DNA of 64,000 nt, taken from the NCBI RefSeq assembly GCF_029227915.1, contig NC_079882.1, positions 22,637,001-22,701,000 of the forward strand. The letters are read 5' to 3'. The first letter of the stretch is position 1; each line of letters begins with the position of its first letter. This DNA comes from Hydractinia symbiolongicarpus (lineage: Eukaryota; Cnidaria; Hydrozoa; Anthoathecata; Hydractiniidae). Of the stretch, positions 24,710 to 39,700 are shown piece by piece. The notes under the pieces are model-generated. The model was not told the DNA's origin. It did no database searches and saw only the letters and a program-made list of their open reading frames with translations. Position numbers and translations under genes: made by a program.

Positions 24710-27700
24710 CTTAAGCAAGGCAAAATTGAGTATAGGTTATATTATATTACTAACTTGTCCTTAAATTGATGCAAAAGTAAAGTTGAATAAATCAGTGCTT
24801 ACTTGCTAGTATATTTGGATATCGGTTTTTCGCAGCATTTTTCTCCAACAAAGCAGCTTTATACATTTCTTCACGAAAAGGTATATTAACGCTGTTTAAC
24901 CTCTCAAATTCATTTTCCAGAAGGAACTTTCCATTATGCTTTTTTGATATTAATTCTCGGAAAGTGCTTTGAAATTCTGATGACATTATTCCAGTGTAAC
25001 CACAACACAGTGCTTCGTAAATGGCACTGTAAACAAATTTATACTGTTCAATTCTTTGCACCATTTGTACGCGATCTTGTCGAATGCTTTCAAAATAGTT
25101 GTAGATATCTACAAGTTGTTTTGTTCTAACCAAGTGCAGCATTGCGTCAATGATGATATATGATCCAGTCCTACCAACACCAGCACTACAATGCACGAGA
25201 AGTTGCTTCCCACTTTCATATGGGATAAGCTGTCTCACTCGATAGCAGAAATTTAGCAGCAACGTTGGGTAGTCTGGACAACCGTGGTCAGGCCACGACG
25301 TAAAGTGAAAATGCGTAATCTGATGCTTATTATTTTCGTAACACACTTTTATTTTACGAATTACATAGTCAGCATATACTTGTACGTCAATCACTTCCAC
25401 TTCAATGCCATTATAAACCTCTTTTCCATTATTTATTGGCCAATACTGCTCACACTTTCGTTTGCCCTCTTCTGATATCTTTGTAAGCATGACAATAGCT
25501 GCAGGTTTTTCACCAAGAACCATTCGCCAAAAATCAAAAATTGTTCCCTTTTTTGGTCCTTGAGCAGCAATATATTCAACTTGTCCATTATAGTTCCGAA
25601 TATAGTTTGCATTAATGTAATCACTAGTCTCTTTACCATTAATTTTCTGCAAGACAACACGAGTATGGTCGTACGCTGTGATGTTCAAGTAACGATTTTT
25701 ATCTTTATTTTCAGGTTCTGATCCTACTTCATGGTCATGTAAATGTTCCAATGGAATACTTTTAAATTGCTTTACGATATCAGAACTGACGTTATCATTG
25801 TGTTCCAAATAAAATGACAAAAAATCTTGAAGGGAAAGAGGTGGGAATCTAGGTTTTGCTGCAACATTGTAGTAAGATTCATGTGACGGTCCTACCGAAA
25901 AAACCCGGAGATACATGTAAAAATAATTTCATGTTCAACACAAAAAAAATAGAGCAAATAAATTGTGTTTTTACCTGCATCTTCGCTTTCATAACCGTTA
26001 TTATGTGATTTTAATTCATCATGGCCTTTTAATTCAATAGCGGAAGTCGAATTATCATTGACAGATTTGTCCTTTAACGTTTTACGCCGTCTAAATAATA
26101 ATTGGGAACAAATCTATATAGATCTAAATTTTTTTCTCTCTTCCAACATATATATTTAAAATATTTAGAAACAAAATGACTTGAAAATGTTCTTTGATTA
26201 TTTGCGGTTAATTTTCAACCACTGGTGTTCTGCACTTTTGATAACTTGTACAGTGGCACGCAAAACTTTTTTTGAAAATATTCAGTAACTGACCTTCTAA
26301 CGAAAATAAGAACAAGGATCATTATAATCACCACAGCAACACCAGCAGCAATAACACCTACTATCAATTCTATATTGGATGACGAAGATGGATCATTATT
26401 GTTTTCAACTTTTGGAGTTGGATCTAAACGTATGAAGTTAATGAATTATACAGCGCATAAATTGAATAACGTTTTTGTGCATCATATATTGTTTTGGAAG
26501 TTGGAAGCCAACCTAACAAACAATCTTGAGGTATAGTGTACAATAAATTAATTCTGCTATTTTTTTGCACATTTATTTCCTAAAACTTTTGATTCCAGAA
26601 TTACAGCAACTGCCTGGTTACAATCGGAAGCTAGTTTGTAGACGTGACTTACTTTGCAATGTATTACATATTTCTTACCAATTTTGGGCACAATAAATTC
26701 CTTTGACCATGCTGTAGAATAAAGTACATCCTAATGAGAAAAAATGGCCTTACAATATGGTATTCTTAGAATGTTTAGAAGAGTTAGCGCTGCGTGATGT
26801 AATGAAGTGATTTGGCATAGAACAATGGATATGTGCACGCATACATGTAGACACAATATAAAAACAACAAACCATACGGTCGAATAAATAAGTTCCAAAA
26901 AGGCAACTCACAAAAATATAAAAATATAATTTAATAGTTACAAAAAACCAAAACCAAATTTATTTAGTTTTTTTTATTTCTTAAAAAATATAATTCAAAT
27001 TTAATAGCGAATTTGTGTGGGTTTTTTTTTTCGCCTGGCAAGACACGAGCGCATTATATAGAATGTTGCATGCAAAGAACGCTAACATCTACAAGTGACC
27101 TATTGCCTGATCTTATTGATTGGTTCAAAAGACAGTCATGATTTGTGTAAGGAATGACAGTGGTATTAGGCAAAAATTTCAGAAGGTCAAGTTTAGACAT
27201 AGTGGTAGTGTTATCTAAGCCTTAAAATACTGTGTATAGTTAAAATATTGGTATTTTAACATCAGAAATAGATAAAAAAAAATCGGCAAGGCAGAGCATT
27301 TTGACAGGAACATGCTTAAAAAATTTCCTTATACAAGCTTTCCCTATCTGAGCCTGAATTTGCGTGAAATAAGATTGTAAAAAAGAATCGCCTGTAGTGT
27401 TATTTCTTTTACCTGTCCTGTTTCTTAAATTTGAGGTATACATAATTAGTTTAATTTTTTTCTTAATAGCGTCTCTTAATCCTATCTAATCCAGGCTGTT
27501 GGAGTATTATTGGTAGGTTTTTTAATATTTTTTGATAAAAAGTTGCCAAATAGAAAGTATTAAGTGCCGCTAAGTTTTAGTCCTGATATAGCAACAGAGT
27601 TATCATTGTTGAGATAGTGATGGAATCAATCCTTTCTTAATATAAAAAACGTTACCATCCTACTCTGCATTAGACTTAGACGTAGGTGTATTTAGCGATG

Positions 27701-30700
27701 TCGTGATGTAATTTTCTTAAGTTCTTTACCAAAATATTTTTAACTGCTAGAAATTCCTAAATTGAAAATTTCGATATTTACCAGCACTTGAAGTCTTTGA
27801 AATACGACATATGTTTCACCCGCAGTCAACGGTCCATTTCGGAACTCATCTATGGACCTTCTTCTTCGCAGAGAACCTGCTGACTTCAAGTACGTTGAAT
27901 TATCACCTAAATTAATAGTTTTAAAGCTGTATAGTCCACATGAAAAAAATAGACAATGTACCATTGAGACGCAAATAAAAAGTAAATCGTGAAAAATATT
28001 GACGGACGTCATTATCATGCTATGATGAAATCAATCGAGTTAAAAAGTTTAATCTTTAATTTTATCTTAATACGTCACAAACAGGTATATTTAGATTAGA
28101 AGAAATGTTTTTTTCTTAAAACGCATAAAGCGTATAAAACGTTATGTTGAATGTTAAAAAAAAAAAAATCCAACCACTGGTTTAGTAATAAGAATAAAAC
28201 TTTTTTCTCGTAATAGATCAAAATAACCTGTAAAATAAATGTAATTCTTATTCCAAAAGTAACGTTACCTAAAATAAATTCCTCTAATTTTAATAACTGT
28301 GTTTTGTTGAATATGCCAGCTATGTAAGGTTCATTATAATCAGCTGTTTCATATGTCTTTAGGTCCTTCTGTTTGTACAACGTTGGTTCTTTCACACTCC
28401 CAGTTGTTTTGTTCACCTTCATGATTATAATATAATGGTATCTGAAAATTTAAAGAACATGCATTTCATGAATAATGTGGTTGAACAGAAAGGGTATTTA
28501 AAACTCACACTCACAAGTCAAATGTCATGATCGTTATTCGATAACTTTATTTTTTATGAATCACTATGCGAACAATCCAATAGAGTAATACATGGACATG
28601 TCAAGAAAAGACAATAAAAGGAAGTCAAATCGAGAATTACTTTAAAGTAGCAGGTCCTTTCACCAACATAACGGATGTCTTTGTACTGTTCACAATCTCA
28701 GGCACAATTCTTTCTAAGGCATTGCGCTCTAAAGTATATAAATGGAAACGTTAATGAGGAAAAAACGTTACAATGTTAACGTTAAATAACATTAAAAAAA
28801 TCTCTACAACTTTCCAAAGTTCCAAAGCGATTTTTTTGAAGGAAATTCAATTTTTCACTAGGAAATATCTTACGCCTGATTATATCATTTTCTTGTGTGT
28901 TGCATGAAACATAAAATAGATTCGTTTAGACAGTATAATAATGGAAAATATGAAACACTACTTTACCAATTATAATCTCTCTAGATAAATGCCCAAAATA
29001 ATTAACGTTGTTGAAACCATATCTGGTAATATCCTATAATCAAAATTAAAATATGAATTAACATGATTATGAAAAGCAGATCGTTATTTTTTGTTCATTA
29101 CAACATGTAAACAACTTACCTTTCCATCTATGACAGCTCGAGTATACAAATAATATTTTCCAACAACTGATATTCTTGCATTTAAACCAGAAATGTAGTC
29201 TTGACCCTCCACAAAAGTGTATTTGATACCGCTTGCTGGCAAGTCATCAGCTTTTACGGTAGAAGCAAGAAAATAATCTAGATTCTCAGATTCAGAGACG
29301 GTTTGATGTTTTAGTTGATTTGTTAGGTTGGTCTTTTTAGACGTTGATATCACGATTTCATAGTAGCTAGATGCAAGTAAGGTTATTGTAAATTTCAAGT
29401 TATTTACGATATCTTGTTTAAAGAAACCTCCCTCTTATTCCACCTTTTTATTAACCAGCAGCACAAAAGCATCACGTCGAACAACGTCAATAAATACATT
29501 TTACACAGCATTGGATAATATCATTCAATCTATATACTATTGTGCGATGCAAAATTTGCTTTTTATCCTTCTTCCTCAGCAAGCGTTGTTCGAGTATTTA
29601 TCATCTGATAATGCAGCATTACATTGCGGAGGTCTTAACAACTGATAAATATAGTGACCACATACCTTCATTTTAAGCTCCTCCCATCACTTCCCGCTTC
29701 AAAACGTCCGCTAATTCTATTTCGGTTATATGTTAAGGTTAAAGGTTCCAGTTTCAATAAATGATCGGGGAAACTCTATCTTTTTTGACATTTGAAGTGA
29801 CCGGTGTCACTAACCCCACCCCATAAACTTAATTAATTACTGCATCTTTAAAGAAGGGTAAGACTTAATATCTGATATTGGTCTGAAAACTGGATTGTGC
29901 TCATTTGTTGGTTTGAATTTGAGGTTTACTCCGATATATTCACTTCACTGCATTCAGAAATATCTTTGCTTTACTCCTTTGTAATAGCATTGCTCGGTGT
30001 AAAACTACGTAGTATGATTTTAAACACAGATCAGTCTATACACAATCCTAACGTGAATAACTGATAAAATTCCTGTATTATATGCCAAACCTTAAGGGTC
30101 AAACAATCAACAGGGAAATCTGAAATCATTGAGTTCACATCCAAGATCAAGTAACTGAGAATGTATTTTAATCTTTAAAACACTATACAGGTTAATATAT
30201 ATTTCAATATACCTGCCACAACATTTATAAAAGTTACCTGATTGGTCCATTTCTATCTGATGAAGAAGTCAATGTGACAATGGTTGCGTTGTTTGTTTTA
30301 TTAGAAATATCTCTTTTATCTAACCCAGGTGATGGTGGATCTAAGAAAGAATAGACCAAATGATGTCCTTGATTTCTTTTTTGTACGTGTATTAAGAAGA
30401 AGTACATAATAATAGACTGGCGACAATACAAAAGCAGGATGATTTTAATTAGGAAATTGCGAAATGTGACTTTAATTGTATACTAAGAAGACACTATTTT
30501 ATATTGTGCCCGCGTTTATTACTGTAATTTCGCGGGAATAATTTTTTAAGACTAATTACGTCAGCTAATATTTTAAGGCATCCTTGCTCTTCTGAATGTA
30601 CAAAAGAAAATTGATATTGCTGGCGATTAGTTTGTATGATAAGCACTAAACAAAACTGCAAAACATTAAAATTAGACGAAATCTTTTAAAACGCGTTATG

Positions 30701-33700
30701 CCAGAATAAAATCTAAAAATATTTCCCAAAAAATACTTCAACTACCGTCACGAGTATTTTGTACTTTGATAAAGAGAAAGTTATCGCAACATAATAGCTG
30801 GTCTAAACTAGAAACACCATATTTTAGCAGAAATGCTAAATACAACAACAACTTTGAGACGTGTGTAGCACAAACAAAGAGGCAAAGCATTATGTGGGTT
30901 TAACCATTAAATGTAAAACTGATACTATTTTACTGTGCCGGCAAATTATCTCTTGATTTTAATCACATGTTCAACGTGAAATAACCTCCTCTTCGTGGAG
31001 TGTGGGTGTTCTGCAGATTGACACTTAACTTTAGAAGTTAGGATATCCAAAAAGAGTTGAATAAATAAAAATAAAGCTACCTAAATATTTTTTTTTATAA
31101 AAATTATGTAGTTTAAATATATGTTAAAATGCATAAAATATTAATTGTATATATTATTTGTTGCAACGTATGGTGTGTTTTCCAGACCAAAAAATTTAAG
31201 AAATTACGAACCACCTTTTTAAGATCTCCCTATTTATATACTATTGGCCTTCTGATAATACGCAAAGTCTTCCGTATGCGCCAGTATTTATCACTTAGAT
31301 TTTTTATTTCGTTATATTAACATCCTAAATTCAAATATTTTAAAACAATCTCTACCTGATTTACAAAATTATTCATTAGGGTATTTAACATTGTTATTGA
31401 AGTTGTCAGCTTTTTTTTTAAAATAGTTATTTTTATCCCTACCTATTTACTGGTTTTTAAATTAAAAACAATTTTGAACGGAAAACAATAAAACTCCAAA
31501 AAGGTTTGATCAGTGAATTTTTCCACACCACTTAGTAACAACAGCGGTTACTAAGTACCACTTTGTAACCATGAAACGGTTGCCATCAATATTTTCCAAA
31601 AATTCTTTGTCTTCTTCTTATTGCTTTGTCGTTATCAATCACTGTAACTTACCTTTAGGTTGTACTATAAAGTTATATGGCTCAGCTGATGTCATTACAC
31701 CTTGAATATCTGCTGTAATTTTAATCTGCACGTTGGCAGCAGCGAAGTCTTTACTAGAAACAGTATAATTTAAATTTGATGTAGTAGTGTTGATGGTTTG
31801 AAAAAATGGCTTGTGTGGATAATTCTTAGATGCTGATATGATAAGCTAAGAACAAAATATATAATAATAACTATGACAGTAATACATATCATCTTATTTA
31901 GATAACAAGTACGTAATAACGGCTAGTATATTATGTATTCCATCCTGATGGTTGGCTTTCCTGTCCTCCGTTTTCTACTATGTTATATTACCTCCACATA
32001 CAAATGAAGTATTGCTCTTACTTGCTGGCCTTCCACCCAGGCTAATTTATGGCCAGGATAAAGCTCCTGATGAACTGTATAAACTATAATTAATGAGCGT
32101 GGGGGTGGGGATACATACATGATATTTGTCGACAGGAAGAGGGTGTGAAATTGGTGCTTCCCATGTAAAAGTGATTATTGTAGGCAACATGTCTCCATTT
32201 ATTGTGTGCGGCTTTTCTAGAACTATAACACAATGGTAAAGATAATTTTTTAGAAAACTAAATTAGTTAATTGTAGATAAATTGTGTAAATTCCTCATAC
32301 CAAATGTACATCCTTTTAATTCAAATCTCAAACAGCATCTATCATTCTTGCATGATTTTGGTATAATACGTAAATAATTTGTGACAATGTAAGGATTTAG
32401 CCAGTTTACGGATAATGGAGATATCCGTGAATTAACCCCAATTAATCTCTAAACAAGAAACATTGATTTGTTTGGCATCTCAACAAGGTGAAAACACACA
32501 AAGAATATCTTCGAAAATCTTAAATGAGCTTCCTTAGACATTTTTGCCACCGTATATCTGAATATGACAAAGTTCGTGTAAGTGATCGTCTCCAAATTAC
32601 GTAATTTTTTTTTCGCATGATTATGCGAACTAATTTAAGAAAGGATACACACTTAACCAAAGTCACTCATCATGCAATGATGACGTTGTTAAGTTTTACA
32701 CAACCATGTTTTGATAGTTATAGAATAGAGTACATTGTTCAAGCTCTATACAATCTCGTCTCGTTACAGCATAACGTGTTGTTCAAGCTTCTTAAGATCG
32801 TGTTTTAATGATATTAGCATAAAATTTACAATTATATTTATAATTCGTATGAAACGTCGTACGACGTATCATAAGAAATTTGAATGAGATTTTAAAAATA
32901 TGGTATTATTAATTTATGTTATACGAATTATAAATGATTTTGTACGAATTATATGTAATTAAAATACGTATTAATTTGCATAAAATGCCATACGAAATTT
33001 GTAGATGTAAATCTAAGTATTAAAAAATAAGTAATAAATAAGTAAAATAATATAAGTAATAAAAAATAAATCTAAGTAAAACCTCAGTTTCTCTGTTTGT
33101 GGATACGCCATAGTTTATTGTGTATGCCTCCACCCAACCATCCTCATTTGAGTCTCCTTGTAGAATTATTCCAGAGATTGCTAGTTGTTTGTTAAATTTA
33201 ATGTGTATATAATCGGAAGCATCAGTTGCACACCATGCAGTTGGACTGTCAATGTTCACATTAGTTACAGATGAACCATTTTTTCTTGATGTAATCATAT
33301 CTGTCAACATTTGTGAGCATTCTGAAAAAAAAAGGGTGTAACATAGTTTTTCTATCAGGAAATGAACAAGGCGGAGATGATAAAAATACGAATATTTACT
33401 TGGATCATAACCATAAATTTCAACTTTTATTCCACACGTATTTTTTATTCTCGCACAAATAGTTGTGGTTATTCTGATGTGTTTCATTGTTGTAGGTGGT
33501 TTCAGGGGATTAAAAACAGCCCCCAAATCTTTATTTTCTTGAAAATCCTACAATGATATCAAATACCATGTTTAAGTATAGACATAACAAAATTTTTAAA
33601 GAAACTGAACAGACGTATAGCACAGACAGCACAACAATGTTATGTTGCAATCTTGCTCAAAACAAATCGATACAAGACCACAAGTATTTGCATAGACCAT

Positions 33701-36700
33701 ACGTATAGCTGGCTAGCATATATGCCTATTTCGAACTCTGAGTGTTCACTTCTCAATGGCAATTTTAGGTTATTAGATTATTCAATGTCTTGACATTAGC
33801 ATGATCATTTTTACTAATTTTGAGGCCTTTGTGGGTCCCAAAGTGGACTATTTCGTTGTTCAAATATGTTAGAAAATGACAAGAAAATTTTAAATGCGTT
33901 TTTAAAAGTAAAATTTTGCAGCTTGTAGAGCACTGGGCATTTAATGCTTTTTTAAAAAAGTGTTATCACTTTGAGAAAGGTGTTTTCTTGAAAACTTCAT
34001 CGAAGATTATAGTTTTAATTTGTTTTTTTTCTATTTTTACATACTTACTTTTACCTTATTTAACATGTTTATAACATAAAGGACAAGCGAACCTGTGGGG
34101 TTTATTTATGGGCTACCGACTAGTAATAAATAGAAGCTCTTGCATGCTAAAACTTTTTGAATTTTATGATTCCAGTGGATGAACCGGCATTTGATAAACT
34201 AGATGTCAAGATACAGGTCAGAAAACGTTTAATCGCTTTATTAAATTGCTCTTAAAAAAAGAACGAGGAGTCACTTTCTTTAAAAAGAGAGTTTTTAAGT
34301 CCACTGCATATTTTTTAATTTAGATTGTGTTTTTTTTCCATTTTGGCACACATTTATAGTAAATGTAATTTATCTTATCCTGTTCATGCCATTTTGAGAA
34401 TTATCAATTTATCGCTTATTAAGTAAAATGCTAAATATAAAAGCAAATATAAAGCCACGCTTTCTTGCGTTCACAACATGCCATCTTATGAAAAGTCGCC
34501 ATTATGTGGTATTTTTTTCTGGATTATACCCAAGTTGACGTCATTTCCTGCATTCGCGGAAATGGTGTAGTGGTAGTGCAATCAACTTGTAATCATGCGG
34601 TTTCAGGTTCGAGTCCCCACTCCGGCGCACATTAAATGAAGTGTTGTCAGCCCATTTGGTGCCATCTAGTGACCGCTAACCGGCTTGTGTGGCAGGCAGG
34701 CAAGCAAGTTGGAGCAATGCTATACGTATTTCTGGCGGTAATGTAACATAGTTACAGTCGGAGGGGAGGAAGAGCCAACCGTTAGGATGGAATCCCCAAG
34801 GACGTTAAACTTCCCGTTACTTACTTACTTACTTAGTTACTGAAAGTATCCACCTATTGGCAATCCATTTGGTGTCATCACCGGCTTGTATGGCAAGCAA
34901 GCAAATTAGAGAATGCTATACGTATTTCTGGCGGTAATGTAACATAGTTACAGTCGGAGGAAAAGCCAACCGTTAGGATGGAATCCTCAAGGACGTTAAA
35001 ACTTTCCGTTACTTACTTACTTAGTTACTATTTTAAAAACAGACCCCATAAAAACATTGCCCCCAAACCATTAAGCGAAATTAGAAAAAAAAAGTAAAAT
35101 AATGAATTACAACTAAGTTTATTTTGTGAATAATTATAAGATTTATTCTTGAGCCATACCTTTTTGCAATAAGAATAACAGAAGTAGTGCTAGAAAGTAT
35201 TCTTTTTCCAACTGGTTGGTAACAATAAGCTACATGGGCTGGTTATTAGGGTCTATACTCTTTCAAAACGACTTTATTATAAGATAAAGACTTGTCACCT
35301 AATGTTTTGTTTAACACTGAAAGAAAGCCTGCTGTGATATCATTTCATTCCTCCCAGGCCTTGCGTTTGAGCTCACGTCGTGCGCAAATTTCGAGATATA
35401 GGTGCACATTCTCCTGTTATATTGCACCAAAGGATTCTCTATTATATTGGTATGATGCAGGAACGTACGGACTCCTAATTTGCTGTGCGAGTACTTTTGT
35501 TTTTTTATTGTTTTTTATAATGTCTATTTAAATGTTTTTCATGTCGCATTTTATCCTCCTTCAAACCCTTGTGACAAAGTTGTGTGAGTTGCTAGGCTAA
35601 ACCCTGTTCATTGTACAACATTGACTAGTACGTGTTTAGCTTGCATCCGTAGTTTGTGTGCTTAGTCACATGGTCGTGATGATCAACAATGCCGATAGTG
35701 TCACTATTTGAATAAAAAACGCTTGCCGATTCGAACTGTCAAGAACATAAACTTGCCTATGTGATCAAATTTGTAGGCTTTTTTACTAACAACCCAAACC
35801 GTTCTGTGGGGGAAGTAACAAAACAAGTTATTATTCAACATCAATACCTTTTTTTACTCACCTTCAGTACCTGTTACAAATATTAAGAACTAAACAAAAC
35901 GAAACAACTGGTTTGGTATCTATAAAATCGCGATGATATATAAAATCCTAGGGAACGGCTACATTCAGGAAACGAAGCTTCTATTATTTTACTACTTTAA
36001 CGTCAAATATCTTAAAAACAAATCAAAAGCGTTATAAAATAATTTTATTTTTGTATTTACCATAATTCCTCTTTTAACTCCCCCTTTATTTACTCCCCTC
36101 CTTCTAATATCATATACTTTATATGTAGCTTCAGGTGGTAGATATTCACAAATTTTTGTTACCAATCTGATCCTGTTGGACATTTTTCTATAACGCTCTT
36201 GAAAGTTTCTGTCCACGTTTAAAGTTGGAGTAATGATGTTGCCCAAATAGCTGTACTCGTCGGTAACATTGATAGTATAGTTGTTGTACTTTACTTCAAA
36301 CTCTTTTGGTACTTTTGATAACTTTTTTGAGGTGCCAAAAAACATTGATTCATTTTTTCCAATTTTCGAATTCATTATTAGCTCAGAATCGTTCATGTAA
36401 CATAAAACTCTTACAAGCTCGGAGTTGAGCATAAATAGCATAAATATCGTTTTCGGAATAGTAGATTACGGTGTCATCTGCATACATTAGAATACGAGCA
36501 TGATAAAGATGGTCTGCCAGGTCGTTGAGGTAAATTAATAACAGCAGTGGGCCTAATATGGACCCTTGCGGTACTCCTGACGTTAGCTGCAAAGGTGAAG
36601 AGAGTGTAGTGTCTACTTCAACAACCTGAGTTCTACAAAACAGATAATCACCAAACCATGCTACCAGTCCACGATTAAGACCATATGACGTAAGCTAGTT

Positions 36701-39700
36701 GCATACAGTGTCTGCTCTTACTGGGCGCTGTACAGGTGCAATGTATTTTGCAACGTTGCGGAGATCTGGAACAGCACATTCTTCTTGAGAAGACACTAAA
36801 TACTCGACTTCCTCTACCAATTCTTCTGTAAAATTCTGATCTTTTTTTGTCGAATTTTTCTTACTACCCAGGCGCCAGAAATCTTTGAGTATTGGTGCTT
36901 AAACTGCAATTTGCCATCTTTCGTTTGTGCGTGCTTTGAGCTTGTGCGAGCATTAATGATCTAACACTGCTAACTGAGAACGCACGACCATATCACTGTA
37001 GCTAAAATGAAGTCGTTTGGGGCAGATTTTGTTATAAAGGGCACGATATACCTCTAAACTGCCAGTATGTTTAAGTTTAACTAGGTACTTGAAACCTCTT
37101 ACCAATAGTTTTTCTTGCACAACTTTCTCCAGCGCTATAGAAGGAGTAGAACCCTTTCGAAGCCATTTTTTAATTCGGCTGTCGTCTTCACTAAGTTTGG
37201 CGTGGGCACACTTCTTGCAATTTTACATAAATTTACATATATCAGTTTTATTCTCATTTTCTCATAAATTTCTCTCTAAATGTAACAACGATTTGTGTAT
37301 GGTAGCATACAATCACAAACAAAATATAAATTGCCCACATGAAACGGAGTTTGCTAACTAAGTGCAGGCAAATGGTAGTTTATGTTGGGAATTTTTTGCC
37401 AACAAGAAATAAATTGAATTAGAAAGGCTGATGTTTAAATACCTTCATAGACTATAAGAACAAAATTATGAGTCTACAATTGCTATATAATACAATTAAA
37501 GAACATTTGAGGCTGCAAAAGCGGAAAATCTGCTGAAATTTAGAAGTCACTATAAAAAACCTGACCCTATTAAAATGAAAGCAGCTTTAAACTTGGAAGA
37601 AAAAATGTTTTTTCGTCTTTGTGGTGATATTTCACTGATATTGTGTTTTACCGATGTTGTACAAATTCGATAAAATGCAACTTTTGAAATAAACTCCTTA
37701 ATTTGCTGGTAAGTATTGCCTGTAAATAATATAGCTGCTAACACGAGTAAATTTCCATGAGGTTGTCGCCGAATAAAAGGTTGCGAGCACCACTTGTGAG
37801 TGTGGCCGGCTCAGCATATCATATGTAAGATAAGCTGTGTCCCAACGACTATGGAGTTTGTAATGCCTACCGCTTTCATGCATGTGAGACAGCGCAGTAG
37901 TGAAAGTATGCAAGAGCAATGTACAATAAAGTTACTTGATTTGTAGTCACCAGTGAGTTCCCCAGAATCATTTTTATCACCATCATCACTTTTACTCTCC
38001 GTCACGCTATCCGAGTGGAACGAGGAATCTTTGTCATCATTGTACACGGATGCAGCTGGGTCGTCGTCATTGTTTTCCACGTTGCTTTCTTTAAGTAACA
38101 CAGTACGCATTTCAACTGGCACATGGGTGGAAATGACATCATGGTGTTGCAACTTATGTTCTTAACAGACTTCTTCCCGGGGACTTTTACCAACAACGGT
38201 TTCTTGTGTGCTTGTAAGTTGTTAACTTCTACTGTTGAGATTACCTTAAAAATGTACTGAGTTTTCTTACTAGCAACAGCATTGACACCTTCATCCACAA
38301 CATCAGGTTCAACTTAAGCAGCAAAATGTTGATATCTTTCTGAAGACACGTTTGCTTCGGAAAATGTGTCTCCAAGTACTATCTCTACCGCCTATATAAT
38401 GAAAAGTGTGGAAACAAGTTTGAAAAAATACAACAATGACCTTTTTATGAGTGTTTTTCAACCTCGTCCCCAGGACTTGTTTGGCTTTTATATTATATTT
38501 ACCTGTTTTTTCTCCCGTGATTTTATCATTTCTTCTGTGTGTTTTCGTTTTTTACATTCTGACGTGAGTATAAAGACCGTTGCAACAGCATCTGACAACA
38601 ATCTTCTACGACGCGGGGTGGTACTAATTATAACTAATTATTAATTATAACTCTCGTCTAAAATGCAATAAGAATGATTCTTTGTTTTTCCTAAATTTGT
38701 TCAGCAAATAATGAATCAAAAAGTGCGAAAAATATTATGGATGATTTCCTTATTTGCAGGTCTCTCTGGAAACACTCTGATTTACAATGCTTTGACAAAT
38801 GAAAAAGCCTGAATCTTTTGGCAAGTCTTCATCACGTCGTATGTTTTGCAACCATTACTTGCGCAAGGTTTTGTTGTTTTTCGTTGAAGGAACTCTGTGG
38901 AAGCTCAGGTGTTTTTCATGTGACGATCTGCTTGTACATCCGAATGCTGAACAGTTGGGCATGTTTCATTTATGTAAGAATTATAATTTTGTTTAACGTA
39001 TTGCTAGCTAATCGACTCAGACATAAAATGACACTGACTACTCTTTGTAGCTTTGTTTACGAAAATTGCTTTCTGAACACGTTTACGTCGTAAACCGCGC
39101 TTGATCCAGTTTTTTTATACTGTCAAAGGGGTCAAGATAACAGTCGAAATTTTCAAAGAAAGAGCGCGTTTTTTTTAACTTTTTCTGTTAGAGGTTTGAA
39201 ATAAAGCTTTCAATTTTAAAGTTGTTGACTTGTGTTCTATGAAATATCATAAAATAATTTTTGGGTTAACTTCCCCTTTAAAGGCTTTTTGGTGACATCA
39301 GTAACCGCCTGTTTCGAAACGGTCCCAGTTGGTCTCTAGTTACCCACAAAGGAGATGACGTCAGTTATTTCCAACAATTTCCAAGTTTTTTAGGCTCAAA
39401 CTTAAAAAGGGAATGAAAAGCATTTTCTATTTTACAAAATGCTACTGATCTCTGTATAAAATGTATTTGGATGCTGTGCTGTAACATCTAAAAACAAATA
39501 AGACAATACCTTTTTGGCTGTTAGAGACAGACACACACAGAGTTGTCATTTCGCCTATATTATTAGCTACTTCCGTGTTTCTTTCTGTAACAGGGAAATC
39601 GGTTGTGTCTATTTTCTCTTAAAGTCATCAAAAAGGTTTAATGCACCTAAAAATTTTCAGTTATTTTTTCACTGCGCAATTAGCAACGAGCCTCAACAGG

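Noticed and set aside
34557-34627. tRNA gene
   Set aside because: A and B boxes are good, but the anticodon stem and acceptor stem do not pair, and a SINE body with (TTAC)n tail follows directly.
37811-38165. Independent overlapping genes on both strands
   Set aside because: The minus frames are parts of one decayed protein family; the plus-strand ORF is its complement.
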